From Dietzia sp. JS16-p6b (GTDB taxonomy: Bacteria; Actinomycetota; Actinomycetes; Mycobacteriales; Mycobacteriaceae), in contig NZ_CP024869.1 of NCBI RefSeq assembly GCF_003052165.1, positions 248,001 to 312,000 of the forward strand: a stretch of DNA of 64,000 nucleotides, read 5' to 3'. Position numbers and translations under genes: made by a program. This document shows positions 8,903 to 19,215 of the stretch, in pieces. Under the pieces are notes generated by a model. That model had not been told where the DNA came from. It was given only the letters and a program-made list of their open reading frames with translations, and did not search any database. Each line of letters begins with the position of its first letter. Positions within the stretch are counted from its first letter, which is position 1.

Positions 8903-10234
8903 TCACCCGAGGGGCCTCGTCCCCTTCACGTCCCCGCACTCGGCCCCGAGCGCCATGTCGGCGATCAGACCCGACGCGCGCAACTGCTCCAGCCGCGGCG
9001 CGACCCGATCACGCAGGGCCCACGGGTCGATGGTGTTGACGTGGATCCCGGTCGCCCCCTCGAACCCGGCCGGGGTGGAGATCCGCCACTTGAGCACGAT
9101 CCGCCACGGCATCGGGGCGGCGACGCCGGGAGGTCGGGTGTGCCACTCCTCGTTTGTCGGCACCAGAGGGCCCGTGGCGGCGTGGCAGGCGTGCAGCAGA
9201 TCGGAGACCCCGCGGAGCTCCTCCGGCGAGTGTTCCCACGGATCGCTCGCCGCCGACCGCGAGTAGACGACGAGGGCGGGATACCGGTGCCCCACCCCGA
9301 CCACCGCCACGGCGTGCTCGTTGGCCGCCACCACCAGTCCCTCCGAGACCGCGAGACCGATCCCGAGGGTGTCGTAGAGGTCCGGTTCGCTCTCCAGGGC
9401 GGCCACCTCGCGAACGGTCTTCGCCGGGATCTCGTCGATCGCCACGAGCTGCTTGTGCAGATGGGCGAACGACGCGCCCGCCGGCTGCAGCCAGTTCTGG
9501 AACACCGACACGTATCGGGCGTGGGGGTTGTCGCGGTACAGGTTCCGCATGGCGCGGACGGTGAACGCGATGAAGTGCTGGTGTTCGGCCGGGTCGAGGG
9601 ATCCCGAGGAGGCATGCCCCCCGGTGGTGGCGGCGCCCTCGACGAGGTGGCGGCGGGCCACCACGACATCGTGGCAGCCGCCGAAGAAGCTCTCCGAGCG
9701 CGCGGCCAGTTCCGCGGTATCCATGGCATCGACGATGGACGGATCCCCCTGTGCTGCCGCGATCCGGGTCCGGAGCAGCGAACGGACGTGTTCGACACCG
9801 GCCTCGGTCTCGAGGTAGGCGGACTGATGCGCGGAGGCTCCGGCCGGGATCCGATAGCCGTGGACCGCTTTCCAGTATTCGAGCGAGACGATCTCGAAGA
9901 GGTTCCCGAAGAGCCTGAACTCGGGCGTCGTCAGGTCGAGTTGGTCCGGGGCGACCCGGTCGAGGGTCCTCCATGTGCTGCCGTCGCGTACCAGGCGCGA
10001 CTTCTCCGGGGTGGTCTCGCGAAGTCGGGACACGCAGAACGCGCAGTGAGCCTCCGGGGCGACCGGGTCCACCGGGCGGACCTCGCCGGGGTGATGGTCG
10101 ACGGGGCGGTTACCGCGGCCCGGGACCGTCCACACCTCGGTGCCGGTGAAGGGGTTCGTCTGCTTGACGGTCCCGTCCGCCATCCGGCGCAGCGGTCGAA
10201 TCCGGGGCGACGGGGTGTCGGGCGGGGTGGTCAC
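8903..10234 (-). CDS. DUF4921-family protein with GalT/HIT-like fold
   Basis: A 443-residue protein resembling DUF4921 proteins, a branch of the HIT/galactose-1-phosphate uridylyltransferase superfamily. Supporting motifs are the paired-Cys segment HCAFCVSR near residue 63 and QNWLQPAGASFAHLHKQLVA near residue 255. The latter matches the GalT pattern of N-G-x2-A-G-x-S-x2-H-x-H. One expected His of the HxH pair is retained in HLHKQ. It probably acts on a nucleotide-linked or phosphorylated substrate, but the reaction is unknown. A GTG start is supported by TAGGCT 6 nt upstream (leaderless). Confidence 0.75.
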   Translation of the reverse strand: MTTPPDTPSPRIRPLRRMADGTVKQTNPFTGTEVWTVPGRGNRPVDHHPGEVRPVDPVAPEAHCAFCVSRLRETTPEKSRLVRDGSTWRTLDRVAPDQLDLTTPEFRLFGNLFEIVSLEYWKAVHGYRIPAGASAHQSAYLETEAGVEHVRSLLRTRIAAAQGDPSIVDAMDTAELAARSESFFGGCHDVVVARRHLVEGAATTGGHASSGSLDPAEHQHFIAFTVRAMRNLYRDNPHARYVSVFQNWLQPAGASFAHLHKQLVAIDEIPAKTVREVAALESEPDLYDTLGIGLAVSEGLVVAANEHAVAVVGVGHRYPALVVYSRSAASDPWEHSPEELRGVSDLLHACHAATGPLVPTNEEWHTRPPGVAAPMPWRIVLKWRISTPAGFEGATGIHVNTIDPWALRDRVAPRLEQLRASGLIADMALGAECGDVKGTRPLG

Positions 10235-10413
10235 GCGCCGAGCCTAGGCGGTGCCGGGTGCCTGGCCGACGACTGCGAGGAGAATGCCGCGCCCGCACCG
10301 GTGGAACTGTGATGAAGGTAACACTATCCTGAGTTTCCACGATGTGGGTATGAGGCAGGGGGATTGGTGCTAGCCATCCCGCGTGGAGACACCGACCGAA
10401 CAGAGGACCGAAG

Positions 10414-12045
10414 ATGTCATCGAAACGTGCACTACACATTCGTGCGGCGGCCGTTGCCGGCGCGGCCCTTCTCGCGGCATCCGGGTCCCCGGCGGTCGCA
10501 GGTGCTCAGGAGGGGTCGCTCGACCTCGGACTGGGACTGAATCTCGAGTTGTTGCTCGGGTCGGCGGGATCCGGTGAAGAAGGGTCCCTCGAGGGTTCCC
10601 TCGAGCCCGGCTCCCTCGACCCCGGCTCGCTGGGGCAGGGTTCGTTGGAAGGCTCCCTTGAGCCGGGCTCCCTCGATCCGGCCTCGCTCGCGCCGCTGTC
10701 CGCGGGGTCGGATGAGGGTTCGCTCGAGGGCTCGCTGGAGCCTGGTTCGCTGGAGCCTGGCTCACTGGAGCCAGGATCGCTGGAACCCGGTTCGTTGGAG
10801 CCGCTGTCCGCGGGTTCGGATGAGGGATCTCTCGAGCCGGGATCCGTCCAGGCCGGTTCGCTCGTGGCGGTGACCGTGCTCCTCGCGCTCGGTTCGGAGG
10901 GGGGCGAGGGGTCGCTCGATCCGGCCTCGCTCGCGCCGCTGTCCGCGGGGTCGGATGAGGGTTCGCTCGAGGGCTCGCTGGAGCCTGGTTCGCTGGAGCC
11001 TGGCTCACTGGAGCCAGGATCGCTGGAACCCGGTTCGTTGGAGCCGCTGTCCGCGGGTTCGGATGAGGGATCTCTCGAGCCGGGATCCGTCCAGGCCGGT
11101 TCGCTCGTGGCGGTGACCGTGCTCCTCGCGCTCGGTTCGGAGGGGGGCGAGGGGTCGCTCGATCCGGCCTCGCTCGCGCCGCTGTCCGCGGGGTCGGATG
11201 AGGGTTCGCTCGAGGGCTCGCTGGAGCCCGGTTCGCTGGAGCCTGGCTCACTGGAGCCAGGATCGCTGGAACCCGGTTCGTTGGAGCCGCTGTCCGCGGG
11301 TTCGGATGAGGGATCTCTCGAGCCGGGATCCGTCCAGGCCGGTTCGCTCGTGGCGGTGACCGTGCTCCTCGCGCTCGGTTCGGAGGGGGGCGAGGGGTCG
11401 CTCGATCCGGCCTCGCTCGCGCCGCTGTCCGCGGGGTCCGATGAGGGTTCGCTCGAGGGCTCGCTGGAGCCGGGGTCGCTCGATCCCGCCTCACTGGCGC
11501 CGCTGTCGGTGGGCTCCGAGGCCGGGTCGCTGGAGGGCTCCCTCGAGGGGTCGTTGGAACCCGGGTCGCTGGAGCCCGGCTCGCTCGACGAAGGCTCGGT
11601 GGAGGGTTCTCTCCCGACGGGTTCATTGGAACCGGGTTCCGTCGAGGGGTCGCTCGCCCCGGTCGGTTCCCTGACCGCATCCCTGGCCCCGTTGGGTTCG
11701 ACGGTCGGTTCCGCGGTCGGGTCACTGCCGATCCTGCTGCCGGTGGTCCTCGTCGGTGGTTCGATCGCCGCCGCCCCGATGATCGGGCAGTCGGTCATGG
11801 ACCTCGGGCTGGTCCTGCCACCACTGCCCGGGATGCCCATGGCGCCGCCCGCCCCGGTCGCCGTTCCCGAGGCGCCGCCGGCCCCCGGGCCGACAACCCC
11901 CAACGGTCGCGGGGGAGAACCGGGTGCCGCGGGGGGCGTCGCGGTGGCCGCGAACGCGGCGATCGTCACCACGGGATCGCTCGGAGACTACGAGGTGGTG
12001 CTGCCGGACGGTGTCACCCTGCCTCCGCTGCCCTTCATCCGGTGA
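10414..12045 (+). CDS. Large exported Gly-Ser-Leu pentapeptide-like repeat protein (GSL family, member B)
   Basis: A 543-residue protein. Residues 1-33 are a signal peptide ending near AVAGAQ. Most of the rest is built from five-residue GSLEP-like blocks. Residues 87-329 are three 81-residue units, each containing GSLEPGSLEPGSLEP and one hydrophobic stretch (LVAVTVLLALG). A partial fourth unit follows. Near residues 430-475 come a hydrophobic segment and a Pro-rich LVLPPLPGMPMAPP region, then PGPTTPNGRG and a short tail ending LPPLPFIR. GAGGA precedes the ATG by about 8 bases. No known domain was recognised. The central Leu with a small residue two before it recalls pentapeptide-repeat helices, but Pro in each block makes that uncertain. 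The repeats could also be mis-assembled. Confidence 0.8.
   Translation: MSSKRALHIRAAAVAGAALLAASGSPAVAGAQEGSLDLGLGLNLELLLGSAGSGEEGSLEGSLEPGSLDPGSLGQGSLEGSLEPGSLDPASLAPLSAGSDEGSLEGSLEPGSLEPGSLEPGSLEPGSLEPLSAGSDEGSLEPGSVQAGSLVAVTVLLALGSEGGEGSLDPASLAPLSAGSDEGSLEGSLEPGSLEPGSLEPGSLEPGSLEPLSAGSDEGSLEPGSVQAGSLVAVTVLLALGSEGGEGSLDPASLAPLSAGSDEGSLEGSLEPGSLEPGSLEPGSLEPGSLEPLSAGSDEGSLEPGSVQAGSLVAVTVLLALGSEGGEGSLDPASLAPLSAGSDEGSLEGSLEPGSLDPASLAPLSVGSEAGSLEGSLEGSLEPGSLEPGSLDEGSVEGSLPTGSLEPGSVEGSLAPVGSLTASLAPLGSTVGSAVGSLPILLPVVLVGGSIAAAPMIGQSVMDLGLVLPPLPGMPMAPPAPVAVPEAPPAPGPTTPNGRGGEPGAAGGVAVAANAAIVTTGSLGDYEVVLPDGVTLPPLPFIR
10672..11400. repeat. Three tandem 243-bp repeats (plus a partial fourth) in the GSL gene
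   Basis: Units start at 10672, 10915 and 11158. A partial fourth begins at 11401 and runs to about 11475. The first two copies read as identical, and the third differs at one silent position (CCT to CCC in a Pro codon). The period is 81 codons and keeps the frame. Such near-identity implies recent duplication or ongoing gene conversion. Confidence 0.92.
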
Positions 12046-12077
12046 CCTGACACGCGATCGGCGAACCGAGGCGCGTT

Positions 12078-12114
12078 CCGCCCCGCTCCGAGTGGACCAC
12101 TCGGAGCGGGGCGG
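12078..12114 (+). terminator. Hairpin terminator after the large GSL gene
   Basis: An 18-bp perfect inverted repeat pairs 12078-12095 with 12097-12114, so the apex is very tight. It begins 32 bases after the stop of the repeat gene and before the gltB promoter region. It separates the repeat gene from gltBD. Confidence 0.8.
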
Positions 12115-12211
12115 TCGCCGTTTCGGCGCCGGTTGCACGTGCGACCTGAGAGAAATCTCACAGGGTGGAATCCGTGTCCCACGTCAGTCGGCGTTGATTG
12201 ACGAAACCGAA

Positions 12212-12242
12212 TTGTGCGGCTAACCCCTTTTCCCCATATTAT
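12212..12242 (+). promoter_or_regulatory. Possible gltBD promoter
   Basis: An AT-rich patch in otherwise GC-rich DNA contains TATTAT at 12237-12242. A weak upstream element, TTGTGC, sits 19 bases before it. This would give a leader of about 80 nt before gltB. The -10 is convincing; the -35 is poor. Confidence 0.35.
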
Positions 12243-12329
12243 TTGCGGGCCAGAGCACCACGGTGATCTGAGTGCGGGTGCTCCAGCCACCACGGAGTCC
12301 GCCCGTCGACAAACGAAGGCGAGCAGATT

Positions 12330-15300
12330 ATGACGACTCCCGGCCCCAAAGGCTTGTACCGCCCTGAATATGAACACGATTCCTGTGGTGTCGCGTTCGT
12401 CGTGGACATGTACGGACGCCAGTCCCGGGACATCGTCGAGAAGGCGATCGCCGCGCTCGTGAACCTCGAACACCGGGGTGCGGTGGGAGCCGAGGCCAAC
12501 ACCGGTGACGGCACGGGCCTGATGATCCAGGTGCCGGACCGGTTCTTCCGCGAGGTGATGCGGGCGGAGCAGAACCTGGAGCTGCCCGAGGCCGGTGCGT
12601 ACGCGACCGGCCTGTGTTTCCTCCCCCAGTCCCGGATGCTCGCGATGGACGCCATGCGGTTGGTGGAGCGGATCGCCGCGGAGCAGGGGGTCACCGTCAT
12701 CGGATGGCGCGAGGTCCCGGTGGACGACTCGACGGTCGGGGCGATCTCCCGCGACGCGCAGCCCACCATCCACCAGATCTTCGTCAAGGCCGCGGGTGCC
12801 GACGGGGCCCTGCTCACCGAGCTCGCGCTGGAGCGCAAGTGCTTCGTGGTCCGCAAGCGGTGCGAGCACGAACTCGGATCCAAGGGGCCCGGCAAGGGCG
12901 ACCTGGGCTCCGAGACCGTGTACTTCCCGTCCCTGAGCCCCCGCACGTTCGTCTACAAGGGAATGCTGACGGAGAAGCAGCTCCCGGACTTCTACCTCGA
13001 TCTTCAGGACGAGCGCGTCGAGTCCGCCCTGGGAATCGTGCACTCCCGGTTCTCCACCAACACCTTCCCGGCCTGGCCGCTCGCGCACCCGTTCCGCTAC
13101 GTCGCACACAACGGAGAGATCAACACCGCTCGCGGCAACGAGAACTGGATGCGGGCCCGGGAGTCGCTCATGTCGAGCGAGCACATCGAGGACCTGTCGG
13201 CAGCGCTGCCCGTCTGCACCCCGGGTGGGTCCGACACCGCGCGGTTCGACGAGGCACTCGAGTTGCTGACGCTGGCCGGCCGCACTCTCCCGCACGCCGT
13301 GATGATGATGGTCCCCGAGGCCTGGGAGCGTCACGAGACCATGGATCCGGCCAAGCGGGCGTTCTACGAGTACCACGCCTCGCTAATGGAGGCCTGGGAC
13401 GGTCCGGCGTCGATCACCTTCACCGACGGCACCGTCATCGGAGCGGTCCTCGACCGCAACGGGCTTCGCCCCTCCCGGATCTGGGTCACCGACGACGGCC
13501 TCGTCGTCATGGCCTCGGAGGTCGGCGTCCTGGACATCCCGCAGGACAAGGTCGTCACCAAGACCCGCCTGCGCCCCGGTCGCATGTTCCTGGTCGACAC
13601 CGCCGCGGGGCGGATCATCGACGACCAGGAGATCAAGGCGCAGCTGGCCGCGGAACACCCGTACCAGCAGTGGCTCGACGACGGCATGATCCGCCTCGGC
13701 GACCTCCCCCAGGTCAACCAGGAGATCATGAGCCACGAACGCGTGGTGCTGCGGCAGCGGGTCTTCGGCTACACCGAGGAGGAACTGCGCATCCTGGTGT
13801 CCCCGATGGCCCGGGTCGGGGCCGAGGCGACCGGGTCGATGGGCACCGACACCCCGCTGCCGGTGCTCTCGCAGCGGGCCCGCATGCTGTTCGACTACTT
13901 CGCCCAGCGGTTCGCCCAGGTCACCAACCCGCCGCTCGACGCCATCCGCGAGGAGCTCGTCACCAGCTACGGGGTGACGCTCGGGCCCGAGGGCGACCTC
14001 ATCAACCCCGGTCCGGACTCGTGCCGCCAGATCAGGCTCGACAACCCGATCCTGGGCAACGCCGAGCTCGCCTCACTGCTGGCGGCGGGGGACACCCACC
14101 CGGGGTTGCGTGCGGTGACCGTGCGCGGGCTCTACAACGTCGCGCACGGCGGCCGGGGCCTGCGGATCGCGCTGGAGCGCATCCGCCGCGAGGTCTCGGA
14201 GGCGATCGACGACGGGGCCGCGATCATCGTGCTCTCGGACCGCGAGTCCGACGAGCGCAACGCCCCCATCCCGTCGCTGCTGTTGACCGCCGCGGTGCAC
14301 CACCACCTGGTCCGGGAGAAGACCCGCACGAGAGTCGGCCTGGTGGTGGAGTCGGGTGACGCCCGCGAGGTGCACCACATGGCGGTGCTGTTCGGCTACG
14401 GCGCCAACGCCATCAACCCGTACATGGCCTTCGAGTCGATCGACGAGCTCGTCAAGACGGGCGACCTCACCGGTATCGACACGGTCGAGGCCTGCGCCAA
14501 CTACCGCAAGGCGGCCGCCAAGGGCGTGCTCAAGGTGATGTCCAAGATGGGTATCTCCACGCTCGCCTCCTACACGGGCGCCCAGCTGTTCGACATCACC
14601 GGACTGTCGCAGGAGCTGTGTGACGAGTACTTCACCGGCTCGATCAGCCCGATCGACGGGATCGGCCTCGACGAGATCGCCGAGGACGTGGCCCGTCGGC
14701 ACCGCTTCGCGTTCCTGCCGCGTCCCGAGGAGGCGGCCCACCGCGAGCTCGAGATCGGCGGCGAGTACCAGTGGCGGCGCGAGGGCGAGTACCACCTGTT
14801 CAACCCGGACACGGTGTTCAAGCTCCAGCACTCCACGCGCTCCGGCCGGTACGAGATCTTCAAGGAGTACACCGCGCTCGTCGACGATCAGTCGGAGCGT
14901 CTGGCCACCCTGCGCGGCCTGTTCGAGCTCAGGAGCGACCGCTCGCCGGTGCCCATCGACGAGGTCGAGCCGGTGTCGGAGATCGTCAAGCGGTTCTCCA
15001 CCGGCGCGATGAGCTACGGTTCCATCTCCGCGGAGGCGCACGAGACCCTCGCGATCGCGATGAACCGCCTGCACGCCCGGTCCAACTCGGGAGAGGGCGG
15101 CGAGTCGATCGCGAGGTTCACCCCCGACCCCAACGGGGACTGGCGCCGGTCCGCCATCAAGCAGGTCGCCTCCGGCCGGTTCGGCGTGACCAGCAACTAC
15201 CTGGCCAACTGCACCGATATCCAGATCAAGATGGCCCAGGGTGCCAAGCCGGGCGAGGGCGGACAGCTCCCGCCGGGCAAGGTCTATCCCTGGGTGGCCG

Positions 15301-16928
15301 AGGTCCGTGGGTCCACGCCGGGCGTCGGGTTGATCTCGCCGCCGCCGCACCACGACATCTACTCGATCGAGGACCTGGCGCAGCTCATCTACGACCTGAA
15401 GAACGCCAATCCCGAGGCGCGGATCCACGTCAAGCTCGTCGCCGAGCAGGGCGTGGGGACCGTCGCGACGGGCGTGTCCAAGACCCACGCCGACGTGGTG
15501 CTGATCTCCGGCCACGACGGTGGCACGGGCGCCTCGCCGCTGACCTCGCTCAAGCATGCGGGTGGGCCGTGGGAGCTGGGGCTCGCAGAGACCCAGCAGA
15601 CGCTGTTGGTCAACGGGCTACGCGACCGGATCGTCGTGCAGGTGGACGGGCAGCTCAAGACGGGCCGCGACGTGATCGTCGCCGCGCTGCTCGGTGGCGA
15701 GGAGTTCGGTTTCGCCACCGCCCCGCTCGTCGTGGCCGGATGCGTCATGATGCGCGTCTGCCACCTCGACACCTGCCCTGTGGGTGTGGCCACCCAGAAC
15801 CCGGTGCTGCGTGAGCGGTTCAACGGCAAGGCCGAGTACGTGGTGAACTTCATGGAGTTCGTCGCGCAGGAGGTCCGCGAGTACCTGGCCGAGCTGGGTT
15901 TCCGATCCCTCGACGAGGCGATCGGGCGCTCCGAGTGCCTGGACAAGTCCCGGGCGTTCGCGCACAACAAGCGGGCCGCGAAGCTGGACCTCGAGCCGGT
16001 CTTCGCCCAGGCGGACTCCCCCTTCATGCACCAGGACCTGCGCTGCACCAAGCAGCAGGACCACAAGTTGGAGGGGGTGCTCGACCGCACGCTCATCGAG
16101 GACTTCCGGTCGGTGATCGCCGACCCGTCGAGCGGTCCGTCCACCGGTCGATACCCGATCTGCAACGTCAACCGCTCCGTCGGCACCATGCTCAGTCACG
16201 AGATCTCCAAGGCGTACGGTGCGGCCGGCCTGCCCGAGGGGACGATCGACCTGACCTTCACCGGTTCGGCGGGCAACTCCTTCGGGGCGTTCCTCGCCGC
16301 GGGCGTGACCCAGCGGGTGTTCGGTGACGCCAACGACTACGTGGGCAAGGGGTTGTCCGGGGGACGGATCGTGGTCCGGCCCGCCCTGGACGCGGCCCCG
16401 GACTTCGTGGCGGAGAACAACATCATCGCCGGAAACGTGATCTGCTACGGGGCGACCAGAGGCGAGATCTTCCTGCGGGGGATCGTGGGCGAGCGCTTCT
16501 GCGTCCGGAACTCGGGTGTCACCGCGGTGGTCGAGGGCGTGGGTGACCACGCCTGCGAGTACATGACGGGCGGTCAGGTGGTGGTGCTCGGGTCGACCGG
16601 TCGCAACGTGGCGGCCGGGATGTCGGGCGGTGTCGCGTACTTCTACGACCCGGACGGGCAGCTACCCGCGAACCTCAACGACGAACTCGTCGAGATCGAG
16701 CAGCTGCTGACAGAGGACGTCGAGTTCCTGCACCGCATCGTCGAGCAGCACGCCGCCGAGACCGACTCGGCCCGCGCCCGGGAGATCCTGTCCGGGTGGG
16801 CGCAGAACGTGAATCACTTCGCCAAGGTCATGCCGCGCGACTACAAGCGCGTGCTGCTCGCCATCGAGCAGGCGGAGAAGGACGGACGCAACGTGGACGA
16901 GGCGATCATGGAGGCCGCAAATGGCTGA
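12330..16928 (+). CDS. gltB: Glutamate synthase (NADPH) large subunit
   Basis: A 1532-residue large subunit that makes two glutamates from 2-oxoglutarate and glutamine, a central ammonia-assimilation step. The N-terminal class II amidotransferase should be exposed by removal of an 18-residue propeptide, leaving Cys19 in HDSCGVAF as nucleophile. The FMN synthase domain follows, with [10 protein letters not shown] near residue 893 and the 3Fe-4S ligands C1138, C1144 and C1149. The C-terminal GXGXG beta-helix region is rich in Gly (for example [10 protein letters not shown]). Length is normal for the family. The small subunit overlaps its last 8 bases, so the two are co-transcribed and probably translationally coupled. 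Confidence 0.97.
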   Translation: MTTPGPKGLYRPEYEHDSCGVAFVVDMYGRQSRDIVEKAIAALVNLEHRGAVGAEANTGDGTGLMIQVPDRFFREVMRAEQNLELPEAGAYATGLCFLPQSRMLAMDAMRLVERIAAEQGVTVIGWREVPVDDSTVGAISRDAQPTIHQIFVKAAGADGALLTELALERKCFVVRKRCEHELGSKGPGKGDLGSETVYFPSLSPRTFVYKGMLTEKQLPDFYLDLQDERVESALGIVHSRFSTNTFPAWPLAHPFRYVAHNGEINTARGNENWMRARESLMSSEHIEDLSAALPVCTPGGSDTARFDEALELLTLAGRTLPHAVMMMVPEAWERHETMDPAKRAFYEYHASLMEAWDGPASITFTDGTVIGAVLDRNGLRPSRIWVTDDGLVVMASEVGVLDIPQDKVVTKTRLRPGRMFLVDTAAGRIIDDQEIKAQLAAEHPYQQWLDDGMIRLGDLPQVNQEIMSHERVVLRQRVFGYTEEELRILVSPMARVGAEATGSMGTDTPLPVLSQRARMLFDYFAQRFAQVTNPPLDAIREELVTSYGVTLGPEGDLINPGPDSCRQIRLDNPILGNAELASLLAAGDTHPGLRAVTVRGLYNVAHGGRGLRIALERIRREVSEAIDDGAAIIVLSDRESDERNAPIPSLLLTAAVHHHLVREKTRTRVGLVVESGDAREVHHMAVLFGYGANAINPYMAFESIDELVKTGDLTGIDTVEACANYRKAAAKGVLKVMSKMGISTLASYTGAQLFDITGLSQELCDEYFTGSISPIDGIGLDEIAEDVARRHRFAFLPRPEEAAHRELEIGGEYQWRREGEYHLFNPDTVFKLQHSTRSGRYEIFKEYTALVDDQSERLATLRGLFELRSDRSPVPIDEVEPVSEIVKRFSTGAMSYGSISAEAHETLAIAMNRLHARSNSGEGGESIARFTPDPNGDWRRSAIKQVASGRFGVTSNYLANCTDIQIKMAQGAKPGEGGQLPPGKVYPWVAEVRGSTPGVGLISPPPHHDIYSIEDLAQLIYDLKNANPEARIHVKLVAEQGVGTVATGVSKTHADVVLISGHDGGTGASPLTSLKHAGGPWELGLAETQQTLLVNGLRDRIVVQVDGQLKTGRDVIVAALLGGEEFGFATAPLVVAGCVMMRVCHLDTCPVGVATQNPVLRERFNGKAEYVVNFMEFVAQEVREYLAELGFRSLDEAIGRSECLDKSRAFAHNKRAAKLDLEPVFAQADSPFMHQDLRCTKQQDHKLEGVLDRTLIEDFRSVIADPSSGPSTGRYPICNVNRSVGTMLSHEISKAYGAAGLPEGTIDLTFTGSAGNSFGAFLAAGVTQRVFGDANDYVGKGLSGGRIVVRPALDAAPDFVAENNIIAGNVICYGATRGEIFLRGIVGERFCVRNSGVTAVVEGVGDHACEYMTGGQVVVLGSTGRNVAAGMSGGVAYFYDPDGQLPANLNDELVEIEQLLTEDVEFLHRIVEQHAAETDSARAREILSGWAQNVNHFAKVMPRDYKRVLLAIEQAEKDGRNVDEAIMEAANG

Positions 16929-18393
16929 CCCCAAGGGCTTTCTCAAGCACACCGAACGCGAGCTCCCCGCGCGCCGCCCGGTGGACCTGCGAATCATGGA
17001 CTGGAAGGAGGTCTACGAGTCGACGACCCTCCCGGAAGACGACCTGAAGACCCAGGCCAGTCGCTGCATGAGCTGCGGCATCCCGTTCTGCCACCAGGGG
17101 TGCCCGCTCGGCAACATCATCCCGGAGTGGAACGACCTCGTGCACCGGGGACGGTGGGACGCGGCCGTGGACCGTCTGCACGCGACCAACAACTTCCCCG
17201 AGTTCACGGGTCGACTCTGTCCGGCCCCGTGCGAGGGTTCGTGCGTCCTGGGGATCAACCAGCCACCGGTGACGATCAAGCAGGTCGAGGTGGAGATCGC
17301 CGAGAAGGCGTGGGAAGACGGCGACATGGAGCCGGTGATCCCCTCCTTCCGTACCGGACAGTCGGTGGCGATCGTAGGGTCCGGGCCCGCAGGGCTGGCG
17401 GCCGCACAGCAGCTCACCCGCGCCGGGCACTCGGTCACGGTCTTCGAGCGCGATGACCGCATCGGTGGTCTCATGCGCTACGGGATCCCCGAGTTCAAGA
17501 TGGAGAAGGAGATCATCGACCGTCGCCTCGCCCAGATGGAGGCGGAGGGCACGGTCTTCCGCCCCGGCGTCAACGTGGGCAAGGACATCACCGCCTCGCA
17601 GCTGCGCGCGGAGTTCGACGCGGTCGTCCTCTGCGGCGGCGCGACCATGCGCCGGGACCTCCCGGTCCCGGGACGGGAGCTCGACGGGATCCACCAGGCG
17701 ATGGACTACCTGCCGCTGGCCAACAAGGCCGCCGTCGGTGATCCGGTCGTGGACTCCGACGGTCTGCCCGAGATCCACGCGCGGGACAAGCATGTGATCA
17801 TCATCGGCGGTGGCGACACCGGCGCCGACTGCCTCGGAACAGCCACCCGCCAGGGCGCGAAGTCGGTCAAGAGCTTCGAGATCATGCCCAGGCCTCCCGC
17901 GACCCGTGCCGCCTCGACCCCCTGGCCCGTCTACCCGCTGATGTTCCGGACGGCGTCGGCGCACGAGGAGAACGGCGAGCGGATCTACAGTGTCTCGACC
18001 GCCGAGTTCCTCGGTGAGGGCGGCCATGTGACCGCGCTCAAGGGGTCCGAGGTGAAGATGGTCGACGGGCGTTTCGAGGCGGTGCCCGGCACCGACTTCG
18101 AGTACCCGGCGGATCTCGTCCTGCTGGCGATGGGGTTCACGGGGGCGCAGAAGTCGGGGCTGTGCTCCGACCTCGGGGTGGATTTCAGCGACCGGGGGAA
18201 TGTGGACCGGGACGAGAAGTACGCGACCAACGTCGACGGGGTGTTCGTCGCAGGCGACATGGGGCGCGGCCAATCGCTGATCGTGTGGGCGATCGCCGAG
18301 GGGCGCGCCGCGGCGGCCTCGGTCGACCGCTTCCTGATGGGGGAGACCGCCCTGCCGTCGCCCGTGCGACCCACGGACGTCGCACAGCGCTGA
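16921..18393 (+). CDS. gltD: Glutamate synthase small subunit
   Basis: A 490-residue NADPH- and FAD-binding subunit that passes electrons to GltB. The N-terminal Cys-rich region, beginning [14 protein letters not shown] near residue 49 and continuing with CPAPCEGSC, binds 4Fe-4S clusters. The FAD loop [12 protein letters not shown] lies near residue 151 and a second dinucleotide loop, [13 protein letters not shown], near residue 294. The start ATG lies inside the gltB 3' end and no separate promoter is visible. Confidence 0.97.
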   Translation: MADPKGFLKHTERELPARRPVDLRIMDWKEVYESTTLPEDDLKTQASRCMSCGIPFCHQGCPLGNIIPEWNDLVHRGRWDAAVDRLHATNNFPEFTGRLCPAPCEGSCVLGINQPPVTIKQVEVEIAEKAWEDGDMEPVIPSFRTGQSVAIVGSGPAGLAAAQQLTRAGHSVTVFERDDRIGGLMRYGIPEFKMEKEIIDRRLAQMEAEGTVFRPGVNVGKDITASQLRAEFDAVVLCGGATMRRDLPVPGRELDGIHQAMDYLPLANKAAVGDPVVDSDGLPEIHARDKHVIIIGGGDTGADCLGTATRQGAKSVKSFEIMPRPPATRAASTPWPVYPLMFRTASAHEENGERIYSVSTAEFLGEGGHVTALKGSEVKMVDGRFEAVPGTDFEYPADLVLLAMGFTGAQKSGLCSDLGVDFSDRGNVDRDEKYATNVDGVFVAGDMGRGQSLIVWAIAEGRAAAASVDRFLMGETALPSPVRPTDVAQR

Positions 18394-18434
18394 CCAGGGG
18401 ACGCGCGGTCGTGGCCGCACCGCGGGGTATCGTT

Positions 18435-18453
18435 TTGCCTTAATAGAACCTAA
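18435..18453. promoter_or_regulatory. Possible DtxR/IdeR-type iron box
   Basis: The AT-rich 19-mer here, read on the minus strand, begins TTAGGTT and ends AA. It matches about 12 of 19 positions of the mycobacterial IdeR consensus (TTAGGTTAGGCTAACCTAA). The left half-site matches fully and the right is weak. It lies 54 bases before the small exported protein gene at 18507, so iron control of that gene is possible. Confidence 0.3.
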
Positions 18454-18506
18454 GATGTGAGGCACCTCGCTTCAGGCCGCCCCGGCCGTCGTCACGGAAG
18501 GCATAC

Positions 18507-18890
18507 ATGGTCCGCCGTCGCCCTGCCGCCGTGTCCGGTGCCGTGTTCATCCCTCTGGTCGTCGCCTTACTCGTGGCGCTGTGCCTGTCGCTCGCCATGG
18601 CCGGCGGTCCTGTGGCCTCCGCACAGGGGACAGGCTCCGGCGCACGGGTCGAGGTGACGGATCTGCCCGTCCTCAGCGAACTCCCGCCCCTTCCGGTGGA
18701 AGGGGACTCACCGGAGACGGAGGACGAGTCGGACTCGTCCCCCCTGGGGATCTCCGGCGTTCAGACCGTGGCACTGGGTCTGGCCGCCGCGGTGCTCGTC
18801 GCCGGCGGGATGGGCCTGGCCGTGGTGACGCGGCGCGGCCGGGTGGTGCTGCCGGAGGAGCAGGCCCCGCCCACCGGTCCTGCCCCGTGA
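18507..18890 (+). CDS. Small exported membrane-tethered protein
   Basis: A 127-residue protein of unknown function. Residues 1-40 form a signal peptide with a basic start, a long hydrophobic core and a likely cut after ASAQ. A short acidic linker follows, with LPVLSELPPLPVEG. A second hydrophobic helix near residues 87-108 is followed by RRGR, giving a type-I orientation with a short cytosolic tail. GAAGG lies upstream of the ATG. It could be a small envelope protein; an iron-box-like site upstream hints at regulation by iron. No family recognised. Confidence 0.7.
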   Translation: MVRRRPAAVSGAVFIPLVVALLVALCLSLAMAGGPVASAQGTGSGARVEVTDLPVLSELPPLPVEGDSPETEDESDSSPLGISGVQTVALGLAAAVLVAGGMGLAVVTRRGRVVLPEEQAPPTGPAP

Positions 18891-18915
18891 GGGCGGGGCC
18901 GATAGGCTCGGCGGT

Positions 18916-19215
18916 ATGAGCCGCCATATCGCAGGACGGGGACGGACCCCGCGGGTGACGCCGCGGGTCGGTCCACCAGTGCACGACGTCGAGTGTGATC
19001 TGAGCAGCAAGCTGACCCTGGGCCAGTTCCTCAAACTGGCGTCCCTGCTCGACTCCGGAGCGGAGGCCAAGGACGCTGTCGCGTCGGGCGCGGTGACCGT
19101 CAACGGACACGTCGACGAGCGTCGGGGTCGAGGGCTGGTCGACGGCGACGTGGTGGCGTACGCGGCACGAGCGGCCCGCGTGGTCGCCCGGGACGGACAG
19201 GGGAGAGCTCAGTGA
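18916..19215 (+). CDS. S4 domain RNA-binding protein
   Basis: A 99-residue protein with a single S4 domain from about residue 32 to 85, resembling the small YbcJ-like S4 proteins. The core pattern LGQFLKLASLLDSGAEAKDA followed by VTVNGHVDERRG is diagnostic. It should bind structured RNA, possibly ribosomal; the target is unknown. TAGGCT at 18903-18908 lies 7 nt before the ATG (leaderless). Its TGA overlaps the GTG of the next gene by 4 bases, so the two form an operon. Confidence 0.85.
   Translation: MSRHIAGRGRTPRVTPRVGPPVHDVECDLSSKLTLGQFLKLASLLDSGAEAKDAVASGAVTVNGHVDERRGRGLVDGDVVAYAARAARVVARDGQGRAQ

Noticed and set aside
10672-11480. CRISPR-like array
   Set aside because: The repeats are contiguous, in frame and coding, with no spacers.
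10370-11972. Long minus-strand open frames (451 and 488 residues) across the large GSL gene
   Set aside because: They mirror the repeat on the other strand in Ser/Pro or Arg/Pro. They have no signal peptide or ribosome site, and the plus-strand frame has a good leader, ribosome site and terminator.
10414-12045. PE_PGRS-type protein of mycobacteria
   Set aside because: There is no PE domain and no Gly-Gly-Ala/Asn repeat. The protein has a conventional signal peptide and GSL blocks.
14073-15557. A 494-residue minus-strand open frame opposite gltB
   Set aside because: No recognisable protein is encoded, and gltB on the other strand is complete.
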